Assembly: GCA_029547205.1 (NCBI GenBank)
Contig: JAKPPT010000132.1
Location: 1-64,000 of the forward strand
DNA: 64,000 bases
Source: Spirochaetota bacterium
GTDB lineage: Bacteria; Spirochaetota; Spirochaetia; Treponematales; UBA12059
Direction: 5' to 3'
The notes under the pieces are model-generated. The model was given only the letters and a program-made list of their open reading frames with translations, was not told where the DNA came from and made no database searches. Below are positions 36,031 through 44,196 of the stretch, in pieces (the first letter of the stretch is position 1; the number at the start of each line of letters is the position of its first letter). Both the position numbers and the translations under genes were made by a program.

Positions 36031-37140
36031 ATGGCATTAAACTGCGGCATTGTTGGCTTGCCTAATGTGGGAAAATCAACTATTTTTTCGGCTCTTTCAA
36101 GCGCAAAAGCGGAAGCAGCAAATTATCCCTTTTGTACCATAGAACCTAATAAGGGAATTGTCTCTGTGCCAGACCCCCGTTTGGATAGACTAGTCGAAAT
36201 TTTTAAGCCCGAACGACGTGTTCCTGCTGTTGTAGAATTTGTTGATATTGCAGGGCTCGTCGCAGGAGCAAGCAAGGGTGAAGGCTTAGGTAATCAGTTT
36301 CTGGCACACATTCGTGAAACAGGTATTATTGCTCATGTCGTACGGTGTTTTGACAATCCCGATATTATCCATGTAGCCAATAAGGTTGATCCTATTAACG
36401 ATATCGAAGTGATAGAAACCGAGCTTGCACTCGCCGATCTCGATACAGTTGATAAACGGCTCGATAAGGTTCAGCGCTCTGTTCGAGTACTAGGCGGTGA
36501 ACAGAAACGATTAGCCGAAATAGAGCTCTCAGCGCTGGCCAAAGTAAAAGAAGCACTCGAGCATGGCAAACCAGCACGTTCAGTACCGCTCACCGAAGAC
36601 GAAGAAATCGAAGTGCGCAAATGTTTCCTGCTCACTAAAAAACCGCAAATTCTTGTCTGCAATACCGATGAAGATGGTATACACAATGGAAACAAATACA
36701 TTGATGCTGTACAAAAACGAGCACAACAAGAAGGTATGGAGGCTGTCATTATCTGTGGCAAGTTTGAAGCGGAACTAGCCGAGCTAGAAACTCAGGAAGA
36801 AAAACTTGCGTTTCTCGCTGAATTAGGACTCAAAGAATCCGGGCTCTCAGCGCTCATTCATTCCGCTTATCGGCTCCTAGGACTCCGTACCTTTTTCACT
36901 GCGGGTAGTGACGAATGTCGTGCATGGACAATTCGCGCTGGCGATAAAGCACCGCAGGCAGCAGGGGTTATTCACACCGATTTTGAAAAGGGTTTTATCA
37001 AAGCCGAAGTTTACTCGTTTAGCGATATCGATGCTGTCGGCTCCGAAGCTGCTCTCCGTTCAGCGGGCAAAATCCGTACCGAAGGCAGAGAGTATGTTGT
37101 CCAGGATGGCGACGTTATGTTTTTTAAATTCAACGTATGA
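36031..37140 (+). CDS. ychF: Ribosome-associated P-loop NTPase YchF/Ola1
   Basis: 369 residues, a conserved OBG-family ATPase that binds ribosomes and is linked to oxidative-stress control. GIVGLPNVGKSTIFSAL is the P-loop, ANYPFCTIEPNKGIVSVPD switch I, VDIAGLVAGASKGEGLGNQF switch II, and the C-terminal TGS domain ends REYVVQDGDVMFFKFNV. In place of NKxD it has the family form (VCNTDED). Ends eight bases from convergent feoB without a visible terminator. Confidence 0.98.
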   Translation: MALNCGIVGLPNVGKSTIFSALSSAKAEAANYPFCTIEPNKGIVSVPDPRLDRLVEIFKPERRVPAVVEFVDIAGLVAGASKGEGLGNQFLAHIRETGIIAHVVRCFDNPDIIHVANKVDPINDIEVIETELALADLDTVDKRLDKVQRSVRVLGGEQKRLAEIELSALAKVKEALEHGKPARSVPLTEDEEIEVRKCFLLTKKPQILVCNTDEDGIHNGNKYIDAVQKRAQQEGMEAVIICGKFEAELAELETQEEKLAFLAELGLKESGLSALIHSAYRLLGLRTFFTAGSDECRAWTIRAGDKAPQAAGVIHTDFEKGFIKAEVYSFSDIDAVGSEAALRSAGKIRTEGREYVVQDGDVMFFKFNV

Positions 37141-37148
37141 AATGCTCG

Positions 37149-39233
37149 TTATAATTGCATAACCAGCTGCGCAACATGTCTCACAATAAAAGCGCTTATC
37201 CATGCTAAAAAGAGCCCCCAGCTTACAGAAAGAACAGCCCAGCGTGCTTTCCCTGTTTCTGTTTTCATAACAGCGAGCGTCGCAACACAGGGGGTATAGA
37301 GCACAATGAAAACGAGGTATGCGAGTGCTGTTGGTACTGTTATCACTGTAGGGAGCAATGTGCTCAAGTCGCCTGTAGATGCATACAAAATACCCAGGGT
37401 TGAAATGACAACTTCTTTAGCAACAAAACCAGAGAGTAGCCCAACCGTCATTATCCAATCAAAGCCGAGCGGTTTAAATAGCCATGCAATGGTTCGTCCC
37501 ATACCAGCAAGTAAACTGTTTGCACCTTGTTCAGGGTAATACGAAAGCAACCACAATAAAATTGACAGGCCCAGTATTATGGTACCAGCTTTTACGATAT
37601 AACTTTTAGTTTTTGTCCATGCTGATAGAAACATATTTTTAATAAGAGGCATTCTATACGGTGGTAGCTCCATAATTACACCCTCTGATTGTTCCCGTAT
37701 AATTGTTTTTGAAAGGAGCCAGCCAGTAAAAATGCCAGCAACAATACCCGTAAAATACAGGGAAAACACCACAAGTCCCGCATAATTTTTAAAAAAGGCT
37801 CCAGCAAACAGCACATACACAGGAAGCCGGGCAGAACAGGACATAAACGGAATCATGAGCGACGCCTTAATTTTGTCTTTTTCATTATCGAGTGTGCGAA
37901 TAGCCATAAGAGCAGGAACATTACAGCCAAAACCCATTACGAGCGGAATAAATGCACGCCCATGCAATCCGAGTTTATGCATAATATGATCGGTAACAAA
38001 TGCAATCCGCGCCATATAACCGGAATCTTCTAAAAAGGATAAAAGAAAAAACATAATAAAAACATAAGGAGTCAACAGCAATACATTTCCTGCTCCACCA
38101 ATGATTCCATGCTGTAGAATACTTGAAAGCCATGCAGGCTGCAGCTTGCTCGCAATAGTTTGTATATATTCAAGCCCGATTTCTAAATAGTTAATAAAAA
38201 TATCACCAAGTGTAAAAGTGGTTTGAAACAATAAAAATATAACTACTAAAAAAACAGGAAGTCCAATGACTGGCTGGAGCACCACTTTGTCTATCAATGC
38301 ACTGCGGTTTTTTCGTGCATAGTCATGATCTTTTCGGAGCTTTATACATTCACGAGCGATACCACGTGCAACTCCATAGAGCCAGATGCCAAATTCTTCT
38401 GCAATGTACTCATCAATTTTGATTGTTTGTCGAGCATGTTTTTTAGTGCAATACTCTAATTTTGCAGCGAGCAATGATTGTTCCAGTTTTTCTGATCCGG
38501 GCATCTGTTGTTCTGTATAACATTTCAAACCTGTGTCACCTAAAAGGTAGAGCAGTGCTTCTGTAAAAGGAGTGATCTGTGGATAGTCTGTTTTCACCTG
38601 GCTTTGAAACATCGTATTTTCAATCATCACAGCTTCTATGGCAGTAAGTAATTCTGTTTCAGGACTAGCTGCGAGCTGTGCAAATGCTTTTTTCCCGGCA
38701 TGTTCCTTACGATTCTGATGTGAAAATTCCAAAAGCTCAGCAAGCTGCGATTTAAGCTCCTCCAGTCCTCGTCCCAATCTCACAGACATTGCAACTACAG
38801 GCATACCGAGCAGCGCAGAAAGTCGATTGGTATCGAGCAGTTTCCCTTCTGCTTCAAACTCATCCATCATGTTTACCGCTACGAGCATGGGTACTCCAAG
38901 GCTTGCAAGCTGGAAGGTTAAATAGAGCTGACGTTCCAGATGTGGAGCTTCAAGTATATTGATGATTGCATCATAGTGCTCTGTAAATAAATAATCCCTG
39001 CTAACCTTTTCATCGTCACTCCATGGAATTAACGAATAGGTACCGGGAAGGTCTTGCAAAACTATGGAATTTCCATTGAGTTCAAATTTCCCCGATTTTT
39101 TCTCTACTGTTACTCCAGGCCAGTTTCCCACATACTGATTGCTGCCAGTCAAGGCATTGAACAGGGTTGTTTTTCCGCAATTAGGTTGCCCTATGACTGC
39201 AACAGTATATGTTTTATTATTCATGCGTGGCAT
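37149..39233 (-). CDS. feoB: Ferrous iron transporter FeoB
   Basis: 694 residues. N-terminal G domain: GQPNCGKTTLFNAL (G1), DLPGTYSL (G3), NMMDE (G4). The membrane part carries both gate motifs, the first near PLVMGFGCNVPALMA and the second near GFVAKEVVISTLG, and ARLPVYVLFAG. It imports Fe2+ into the cytoplasm. The ATG at 39233 is seven bases after GGGAG and overlaps the end of feoA; a second ATG at 39224 overlaps the feoA stop. Transcribed with feoA under the DtxR-type regulator next door. Confidence 0.97.
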   Translation of the reverse strand: MPRMNNKTYTVAVIGQPNCGKTTLFNALTGSNQYVGNWPGVTVEKKSGKFELNGNSIVLQDLPGTYSLIPWSDDEKVSRDYLFTEHYDAIINILEAPHLERQLYLTFQLASLGVPMLVAVNMMDEFEAEGKLLDTNRLSALLGMPVVAMSVRLGRGLEELKSQLAELLEFSHQNRKEHAGKKAFAQLAASPETELLTAIEAVMIENTMFQSQVKTDYPQITPFTEALLYLLGDTGLKCYTEQQMPGSEKLEQSLLAAKLEYCTKKHARQTIKIDEYIAEEFGIWLYGVARGIARECIKLRKDHDYARKNRSALIDKVVLQPVIGLPVFLVVIFLLFQTTFTLGDIFINYLEIGLEYIQTIASKLQPAWLSSILQHGIIGGAGNVLLLTPYVFIMFFLLSFLEDSGYMARIAFVTDHIMHKLGLHGRAFIPLVMGFGCNVPALMAIRTLDNEKDKIKASLMIPFMSCSARLPVYVLFAGAFFKNYAGLVVFSLYFTGIVAGIFTGWLLSKTIIREQSEGVIMELPPYRMPLIKNMFLSAWTKTKSYIVKAGTIILGLSILLWLLSYYPEQGANSLLAGMGRTIAWLFKPLGFDWIMTVGLLSGFVAKEVVISTLGILYASTGDLSTLLPTVITVPTALAYLVFIVLYTPCVATLAVMKTETGKARWAVLSVSWGLFLAWISAFIVRHVAQLVMQL

Positions 39234-39520
39234 CGATTTTCTCCCTTATCATGTTCACTGGAAGTTATCGTGTCATCCTGCTCAAGACTATCGTTTTCAA
39301 GTACTGATATTTTTTTTGCAATTCCCTTTCCTATCATTAACACCGTACCGTTCGCTCGTAACAGCAATGGATGCCGTTTATCATTCTGTATAATCTCAAG
39401 CTCTGTGCCCGGGACAATACCAAGATCCTGGAGTCGTTTTTGCACTCCATGTCCGCCATTTATTTCAGTAACCCTATAGCTTTTCCCAGGAATAGATCCC
39501 AGTAAGTATATGTTAGACAC
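39221..39520 (-). CDS. feoA: Ferrous iron transport protein FeoA
   Basis: 99 residues of SH3-like FeoA domain (RVTEINGGHGVQKRLQDLGIVPGTELEIIQ; LLLRANGTVLMIGKGIAKKI) with an acidic C-terminal tail. I place the start at GTG 39520: CGGAGG is nine bases upstream, and the upstream in-frame GTG at 39553 has no ribosome site. The start codon lies inside an 18-base palindrome that resembles a DtxR operator. Overlaps feoB by 13 bases. Confidence 0.9.
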   Translation of the reverse strand: MSNIYLLGSIPGKSYRVTEINGGHGVQKRLQDLGIVPGTELEIIQNDKRHPLLLRANGTVLMIGKGIAKKISVLENDSLEQDDTITSSEHDKGENRCHA

Positions 39521-39528
39521 GTCTAACA
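39511..39528. promoter_or_regulatory. DtxR-type operator over the feoA start codon
   Basis: TGTTAGAC-AC-GTCTAACA is an inverted repeat with perfect 8-base arms. The same half-site TGTTAGAC occurs in front of the neighbouring DtxR-family gene. It covers the span from after the ribosome site to past the GTG start, about +6 to +23 of the likely transcript. Confidence 0.7.
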
Positions 39529-39604
39529 ACCTCCGTAAAAAAATATACTGCACTGGCTCGATTCATCAGTAACCATCGCAGTTCGATATTGGTAATCAAA
39601 ATAG

Positions 39605-39982
39605 TTACACTGCATTGCACAAACCAGCTACAAATTGCTTTAGTTTTTGCAATGTTTCTTCTGAAAGCACATGTTCAATTTTGCATGCGTCGGCTTCTGC
39701 TGTATCCAATGCAACACCAAGAACTTCGTTGAGAAACCGTGTAAGCACTGCATGTCTGTCCCTTATGAGGTCTGCCTTATTTTTTCCAGCTTGAGTCAGT
39801 GAAATTGTTCCGTAGTGTTCATACGTAACATATCCCTGATCGTGCAGTGAATGCATTGCATTGACCACCGAAGGTTTTGAAACGTGGAGCCGTTCTGCAA
39901 TGTCGGTAATACGCACCTGACCTCTATGCTCTTCTGCAAGAAAACTTACCGATTCCAGATAATCTTCAAGCGACTGTGTCAT
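39605..39982 (-). CDS. DtxR/MntR-family metal-dependent repressor
   Basis: 125 residues. Winged helix at the N-terminus (MTQSLEDYLESVSFLAEEHR; VRITDIAERLHVSKPSVVNAM; YGTISLTQAG), then the dimerisation/metal helices (RHAVLTRFLNEVLGV; DACKIEHVLSEETLQKL). H, E and C residues in DACKIEH are the usual metal ligands. The SH3 domain of full DtxR is absent, as in MntR. It sits upstream of feoAB, and matching palindromes lie in front of both, so iron (or manganese) control with self-repression is likely. Confidence 0.92.
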   Translation of the reverse strand: MTQSLEDYLESVSFLAEEHRGQVRITDIAERLHVSKPSVVNAMHSLHDQGYVTYEHYGTISLTQAGKNKADLIRDRHAVLTRFLNEVLGVALDTAEADACKIEHVLSEETLQKLKQFVAGLCNAV

Positions 39983-40000
39983 TGTTAGACTAGACTAACA
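39983..40000. promoter_or_regulatory. DtxR-type operator in front of the repressor gene
   Basis: TGTTAGACTAGACTAACA abuts the ATG at 39982. TGTTAG/CTAACA are perfect arms around CTAG. It shares the half-site with the feoA operator and would cover the transcription start. Confidence 0.65.
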
Positions 40001-40172
40001 CATGTATACTAGAAAGTCAATATCTTTAGAACAAAAACCGTGAGAAGTAAATATTGGATATAGTTTTTTGTTTTAGTTGCAATAAGGCTGTACGATTTAC
40101 TAACATATGTTAAAAACCACTAAGCTCTATAATAACTTATTGCTATTTTGCTTGAAAACAGAAATATAACTG

Positions 40173-40808
40173 TTATATATAGTGTATTATTATACTGGAG
40201 GATGTTTTTATGAAACAAAGTGTTATGATACTCTGTATGCTGCTTGTAGTTTTATCATTGCGCGTTTTATACCGACGGGTGGGAATAGGACTTGTCGAAG
40301 GAAGACGCAGAAAAAGCGTTCCATACTGTTCACAGACAAATGCTTCATAGACAATTGAAGTTTTATTGTGAGTGTAAATAGTTTTTGTGACAGGGTACTT
40401 ATGCTCACAGCTTTTGCAAGCTAATCGAAAGCTTGTGCTACCATTACATAATACTGTTTTTAATGATACGGTATCGGCAAACAATTTACAGAGTGTATTG
40501 AACGTTGGATTTGATATTGCACTATCGCTGCTTCCCTCTCGACTGCAAGAGGCAACAATATCCCAGAGCCCTATTCTGTTTTTTTCGAGTATATCCAGTT
40601 TTTCTTGATAATTTATGGGAAGAGAAACCTCTAAAAACGAAAAAACAAGCTCCCAAAAATGATTTTTAGGATTTCCATAGTATTCATTTCGTTCAAGCGA
40701 CAGTTTCCCGGGGAAAGAACCTAAAATGAGGACGCGTGTATCAGCATGCACTAGTGGTAAAAAGGAAACCATTATATTATCATTAGTACTGTACATACAT
40801 AATTCCAT
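40173..40808 (-). CDS. DNA-deoxyinosine glycosylase, UDG superfamily, likely frameshifted at the end
   Basis: 211 residues of the uracil-DNA glycosylase superfamily, hypoxanthine/mismatch branch: LILGSFPGKLSLERNEYYGN, NHFWELVF, RIGLWDVIASCSREGSSD and FLRLPSTSP are its motifs. Removes deaminated adenine from DNA. The last ~28 residues (TSSIQSIITLCFIK...) look foreign. Dropping one A from AAAA (40250-40253) gives NDKLQAAYRVS and a stop at 40223, a natural family-like end of ~194 residues. It begins 23 bases after the YhaN-like gene, so is probably its operon partner. Confidence 0.85.
   Translation of the reverse strand: MELCMYSTNDNIMVSFLPLVHADTRVLILGSFPGKLSLERNEYYGNPKNHFWELVFSFLEVSLPINYQEKLDILEKNRIGLWDIVASCSREGSSDSAISNPTFNTLCKLFADTVSLKTVLCNGSTSFRLACKSCEHKYPVTKTIYTHNKTSIVYEAFVCEQYGTLFLRLPSTSPIPTRRYKTRNDKTTSSIQSIITLCFIKTSSSIIIHYI
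40210..40350 (+). CDS. Possible small hydrophobic protein antisense to the glycosylase gene
   Basis: GGAGGA (40197-40202) sits seven bases before ATG 40210, and TTGAAA-16-TATATA lies upstream. The frame encodes 46 residues starting MKQSVMILCMLLVVLSLRVL, like a signal peptide, and ends at TAG. It runs inside the 3' end of the glycosylase gene on the other strand. It may be a real small protein, the orphan start of a gene lost by rearrangement, or chance. Confidence 0.3.
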   Translation: MKQSVMILCMLLVVLSLRVLYRRVGIGLVEGRRRKSVPYCSQTNAS

Positions 40809-40831
40809 TACTTAACATGCTGCTTATACGA

Positions 40832-43051
40832 TCATAAGTTATGCACAATGAGAGCATCCTGAGACCACTGCCTGGTAATTTCTGTAACCACAAACTCATC
40901 TTTAGTAAAAATAACATGTTGAAAACCAGTAAGCTCTTGAAATTTCTTTAACATAGCTATTGCAAGTTTAAGGCGATCAGCATCAAGTGCGGTAAAAGGT
41001 TCATCCCATAAAAAGAAACCGGGTTTCTGACGCTTTTTCTGTTTTGGTCGAACTTGCGAAGCTGATTTTGGTAATGAATCGGCAGTGACACCTTCTTCCC
41101 AGAGATAGCTACCCAAAAGCATTCTAAAACCAAGATAAAAAATATCCTGTGTCCCCTGTGATAATAGATTAACGGGACGAATTTCATTCTGAATATCAGG
41201 CATTTTTATTTTTTCAGGATTGACGTCTGATACAATAATATTTTTAAATGATGGCACAATATCTGAAAAGTACATGTGTAAATCTTTTTTTATAAAATTA
41301 AGCTCTTGCTTCATTGTATGTGCAATTGCCTGCAAGATGTTCAGTACAATTGCCAGCGCCTCATTCTCTCTCGTAAGTTGATCAAGTTCGTTCTGGACTT
41401 CCTGCAGTTTGATCATAGCTTTATCATGAGCTTCTGCAGTATGATCAAATCCAGCAAGCAGCTTTACTAGTTCTGTCTGTTTTTGAATTAGTGTATCTTT
41501 TTGCTGCAGCATTCTATTTTGATCGTACTCATATCTTTTTTTTGTTTCTTCGAGCCGGACGATTTCCTGTTTAATGCCAGCTACCTGCTGAGAACCACCC
41601 TGTGCTTCATGCTGTGCTTGTGGAAGAGAATTGAGAGCACGTTTTATGGCTTGCATTACTGCCAATAAACTCCCAATATGCTCGCTATTTCCTGCAACAT
41701 CATCTGGATAAGTAACCGCTATTCCAGCGGCATTAAAATCACTTATCGGTACTGTCTCAAGCGCTGTTTTATATAATGTTTTTAATTCCATGCTAACAGT
41801 GTTTTTTCCCGAAGAAAATTTTCTGAGGGCTTGTTCGTGAGGTAAATTCAATTTTTGCAGCATTGCATTCTTTTGTTTTTGAACTGTTTCAATTTTTTGT
41901 AGATACTCAGAAAGACCACTTTGTTTAATTTCTTCTTCATGCAATTTAGCAAGTTTGTGAGCATCTTCAAAAATTCTTATTGAATTATCTTCAAATATCC
42001 GTCTAATTTCTGCTATATAAGAATTACTTATCAAATAGCGCACAAGAACAGAAACGCTAGCAAGCAGCAAACATATAAACCCAGATATAAGTGCAATAAG
42101 TGTTTTTGAGGCTGCTCCGAAAACCAGTAATCCCACCCCAGCTAAACCTAAAACAACGCTAGCAACTATGTATGCTAAAAGCGATTTAATTTTAGGCTGC
42201 AAATATTTATAATTTTTAATTTTTTCTTCTTTTTTTTGATTTTCAATTGTCTTTTTTTCAATAGTTTCACGCAGTTCTGCTTCTGCATTCAACATTTTCT
42301 CAATCTGCGCTGAATCAAAATCGCCATAAACAAGATCAAACTTTTGTTTTTTTTCAGTATATTCTTCAGCTCGCTGGAGCCATGCCTGAGCCTTTTCCCG
42401 TAACAAAACTATTGAGAGCGTTCGCTCCTGTTCTTTTAATGACACAAGGCGCTGATCAATGGTTTCTGTTTTTTGCTTTATTGCAGCAATCTCATCATTA
42501 ATTTTTTTTATTGTAGCCAGATTATTTTTATATAAAACCGCATTTGGAATATAACTATTCAAAACGGTTTCAATGCTTTTAATTTCAGATTCTAACTGCT
42601 GTTTTGCTGCATGCTTTTCTTTAATCAAATTTCCATAAGAATCTTTTGCTCTACTCCCGGTATCGCGTGTTATTTCTGTTATGAGCGATTCAATATTTAA
42701 GGTTGTTTCTAAAAGTTTTGATTTTATAACACCACTATTTGCTGAACCGGAAAAATCAATTTGCAATCTACTTGAACGCACGACATAAAAATTTTCAAGT
42801 TCTGCAAGCGATAATGATTTTTCTACTACTGATGGTTCAATACTCACTCGAAAGTTAGCACCATAACGATTGTTGAGCATCTGAACCGTACTGCTGTTTG
42901 TCTGTCTGTCAAGCAATGCAAGAAACAGAGCATCCAGAACAGTTGTTTTCCCGGATTCATTTTTGCCCCAGAATACCGTACAGGGTTTAAATGAAAATTT
43001 ATCATTGGTAAACCGTCCAAATTGCTGCAGTTGTAATGTTTCGAGCACCAT
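40832..43051 (-). CDS. SbcC/YhaN-like AAA ATPase with membrane segment
   Basis: 739 residues of the SMC/Rad50-like group. N-terminal Walker A WGKNESGKTTVLDALFLALL; long coiled coils on both sides; C-terminal signature region LLSQGTQDIFYLGFRMLLGS and Walker B FFLWDEPFTALDADRLKLA. The middle, around LLAYIVASVVLGLAGVGLLV, holds two hydrophobic helices instead of the Rad50 zinc hook, as in YhaN of Gram-positives, so the ATPase should be membrane-attached. It works with the YhaO/SbcD-like nuclease encoded 32 bases upstream, in DNA end processing. Confidence 0.88.
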   Translation of the reverse strand: MVLETLQLQQFGRFTNDKFSFKPCTVFWGKNESGKTTVLDALFLALLDRQTNSSTVQMLNNRYGANFRVSIEPSVVEKSLSLAELENFYVVRSSRLQIDFSGSANSGVIKSKLLETTLNIESLITEITRDTGSRAKDSYGNLIKEKHAAKQQLESEIKSIETVLNSYIPNAVLYKNNLATIKKINDEIAAIKQKTETIDQRLVSLKEQERTLSIVLLREKAQAWLQRAEEYTEKKQKFDLVYGDFDSAQIEKMLNAEAELRETIEKKTIENQKKEEKIKNYKYLQPKIKSLLAYIVASVVLGLAGVGLLVFGAASKTLIALISGFICLLLASVSVLVRYLISNSYIAEIRRIFEDNSIRIFEDAHKLAKLHEEEIKQSGLSEYLQKIETVQKQKNAMLQKLNLPHEQALRKFSSGKNTVSMELKTLYKTALETVPISDFNAAGIAVTYPDDVAGNSEHIGSLLAVMQAIKRALNSLPQAQHEAQGGSQQVAGIKQEIVRLEETKKRYEYDQNRMLQQKDTLIQKQTELVKLLAGFDHTAEAHDKAMIKLQEVQNELDQLTRENEALAIVLNILQAIAHTMKQELNFIKKDLHMYFSDIVPSFKNIIVSDVNPEKIKMPDIQNEIRPVNLLSQGTQDIFYLGFRMLLGSYLWEEGVTADSLPKSASQVRPKQKKRQKPGFFLWDEPFTALDADRLKLAIAMLKKFQELTGFQHVIFTKDEFVVTEITRQWSQDALIVHNL

Positions 43052-43083
43052 TGTACTACCTTCTTCTCAATTACATAATCATG

Positions 43084-44142
43084 TTAGCTAATCTTTTTTA
43101 TGATTCGTTCAATAAAAAGACGCCGTGCGCAATCATAAATTTCATTTCTTTGCGGATCATTTTGCTTTTGTTTTTCTAATTCTCTGTTAAATGCTTCCCA
43201 AACAGGATTCTGTTCCAGAAGCGATGTTGTAACAAGATCATTTGAATTTATGGAAAACTTTATGCACTGAGGCTCAAGGACATTCCGTAATGTGGCAATA
43301 AGCTCATCCCGTTTACTGTCGCTCTGCACTACTCCATACAAATCAACATCGATATATTGATAAGATTTTTCCTCGATATGAAAATCCGGTAGTTCATTTT
43401 CAATGAAGAGATTTATTTTTGTATATGTTCCTCCCGAAACAAGCTCAATAAATTCTACAGCATCAGTCTGAGTATCATAGATAATGAAACCATGCTTCTC
43501 ATTTTCACCTTTTCTCCATATTCGTGCTGAACCAGGATAGACATATGTTTTGGCTGTTATTGTTTTATGAATATGTCCAAGCAGCATAAAATCAGCATCA
43601 AAAAGTTTTTCAAATCCTTGAGGAAACAAACAGTTTTCTGCTTCTTCTCGCACTGCGATATCAGCATGTGTACCATGAGCCAGAATTATTCGCTTTGTTT
43701 CTTTTTCTGGCAGACTTGCATAGGCATACCACTCAGGGTTATCGAGATATGGTATTGCAATAAGTTCAAATTCTTTGTTTTTTGTATATGACAGCGGATT
43801 TATCGGAGTTCTCTCACGTTGGGATCTCCTGTCGTATACCAGGGTTGTTTTTGTGCCAAAGCTTAAATGCTCTAATGAAGTTGCTGGCAATGCTCCATCA
43901 AAGTTTTTGATATCATGGTTACCTGCAATCCAGACTGCCATTTCGATTTTTGATGTGTCAATTATTTCTGCATATTCATTCCTCAATGCTATTGCATCGT
44001 CCAGTGAATCAAATAGATCGCCTCCAATGAACAAGATTGCTGCCATGCTTTCAGCTTTTTTAACGAGTTCAGACAGCACATCAAGACTCCATGCTTTTTC
44101 TGTTTTTGAAAGATGCAGATCCGCACACATTGCAATTTTCAT
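43084..44142 (-). CDS. SbcD/YhaO/Mre11-like DNA exonuclease
   Basis: 352 residues of the calcineurin-like phosphoesterase fold. Metal-binding motifs in order: CADLHL, GGDLFD, WIAGNHD, LAHGTH and LGHIHK. The C-terminal ~110 residues would contact the ATPase partner. I start at ATG 44142, because TATAAT lies over the earlier ATG at 44151 and ends seven bases before 44142, pointing to a leaderless message. First gene of the repair operon. Confidence 0.9.
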   Translation of the reverse strand: MKIAMCADLHLSKTEKAWSLDVLSELVKKAESMAAILFIGGDLFDSLDDAIALRNEYAEIIDTSKIEMAVWIAGNHDIKNFDGALPATSLEHLSFGTKTTLVYDRRSQRERTPINPLSYTKNKEFELIAIPYLDNPEWYAYASLPEKETKRIILAHGTHADIAVREEAENCLFPQGFEKLFDADFMLLGHIHKTITAKTYVYPGSARIWRKGENEKHGFIIYDTQTDAVEFIELVSGGTYTKINLFIENELPDFHIEEKSYQYIDVDLYGVVQSDSKRDELIATLRNVLEPQCIKFSINSNDLVTTSLLEQNPVWEAFNRELEKQKQNDPQRNEIYDCARRLFIERIIKKIS

Positions 44143-44157
44143 AAAAGGCATTATACT
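44130..44157. promoter_or_regulatory. Two opposing promoters with overlapping -10 boxes
   Basis: Plus strand: TTGCAA (44130-44135), 16 bases, TATACT (44152-44157), toward the B12-sensor gene. Minus strand: TATAAT (44150-44155), toward the nuclease gene, with a weaker -35. The two -10 boxes share four bases, so polymerase can use only one side at a time. Confidence 0.6.
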
Positions 44158-44196
44158 CTAAAATGAAAATATTCGCTACAGCAAAGGATAACAGCC

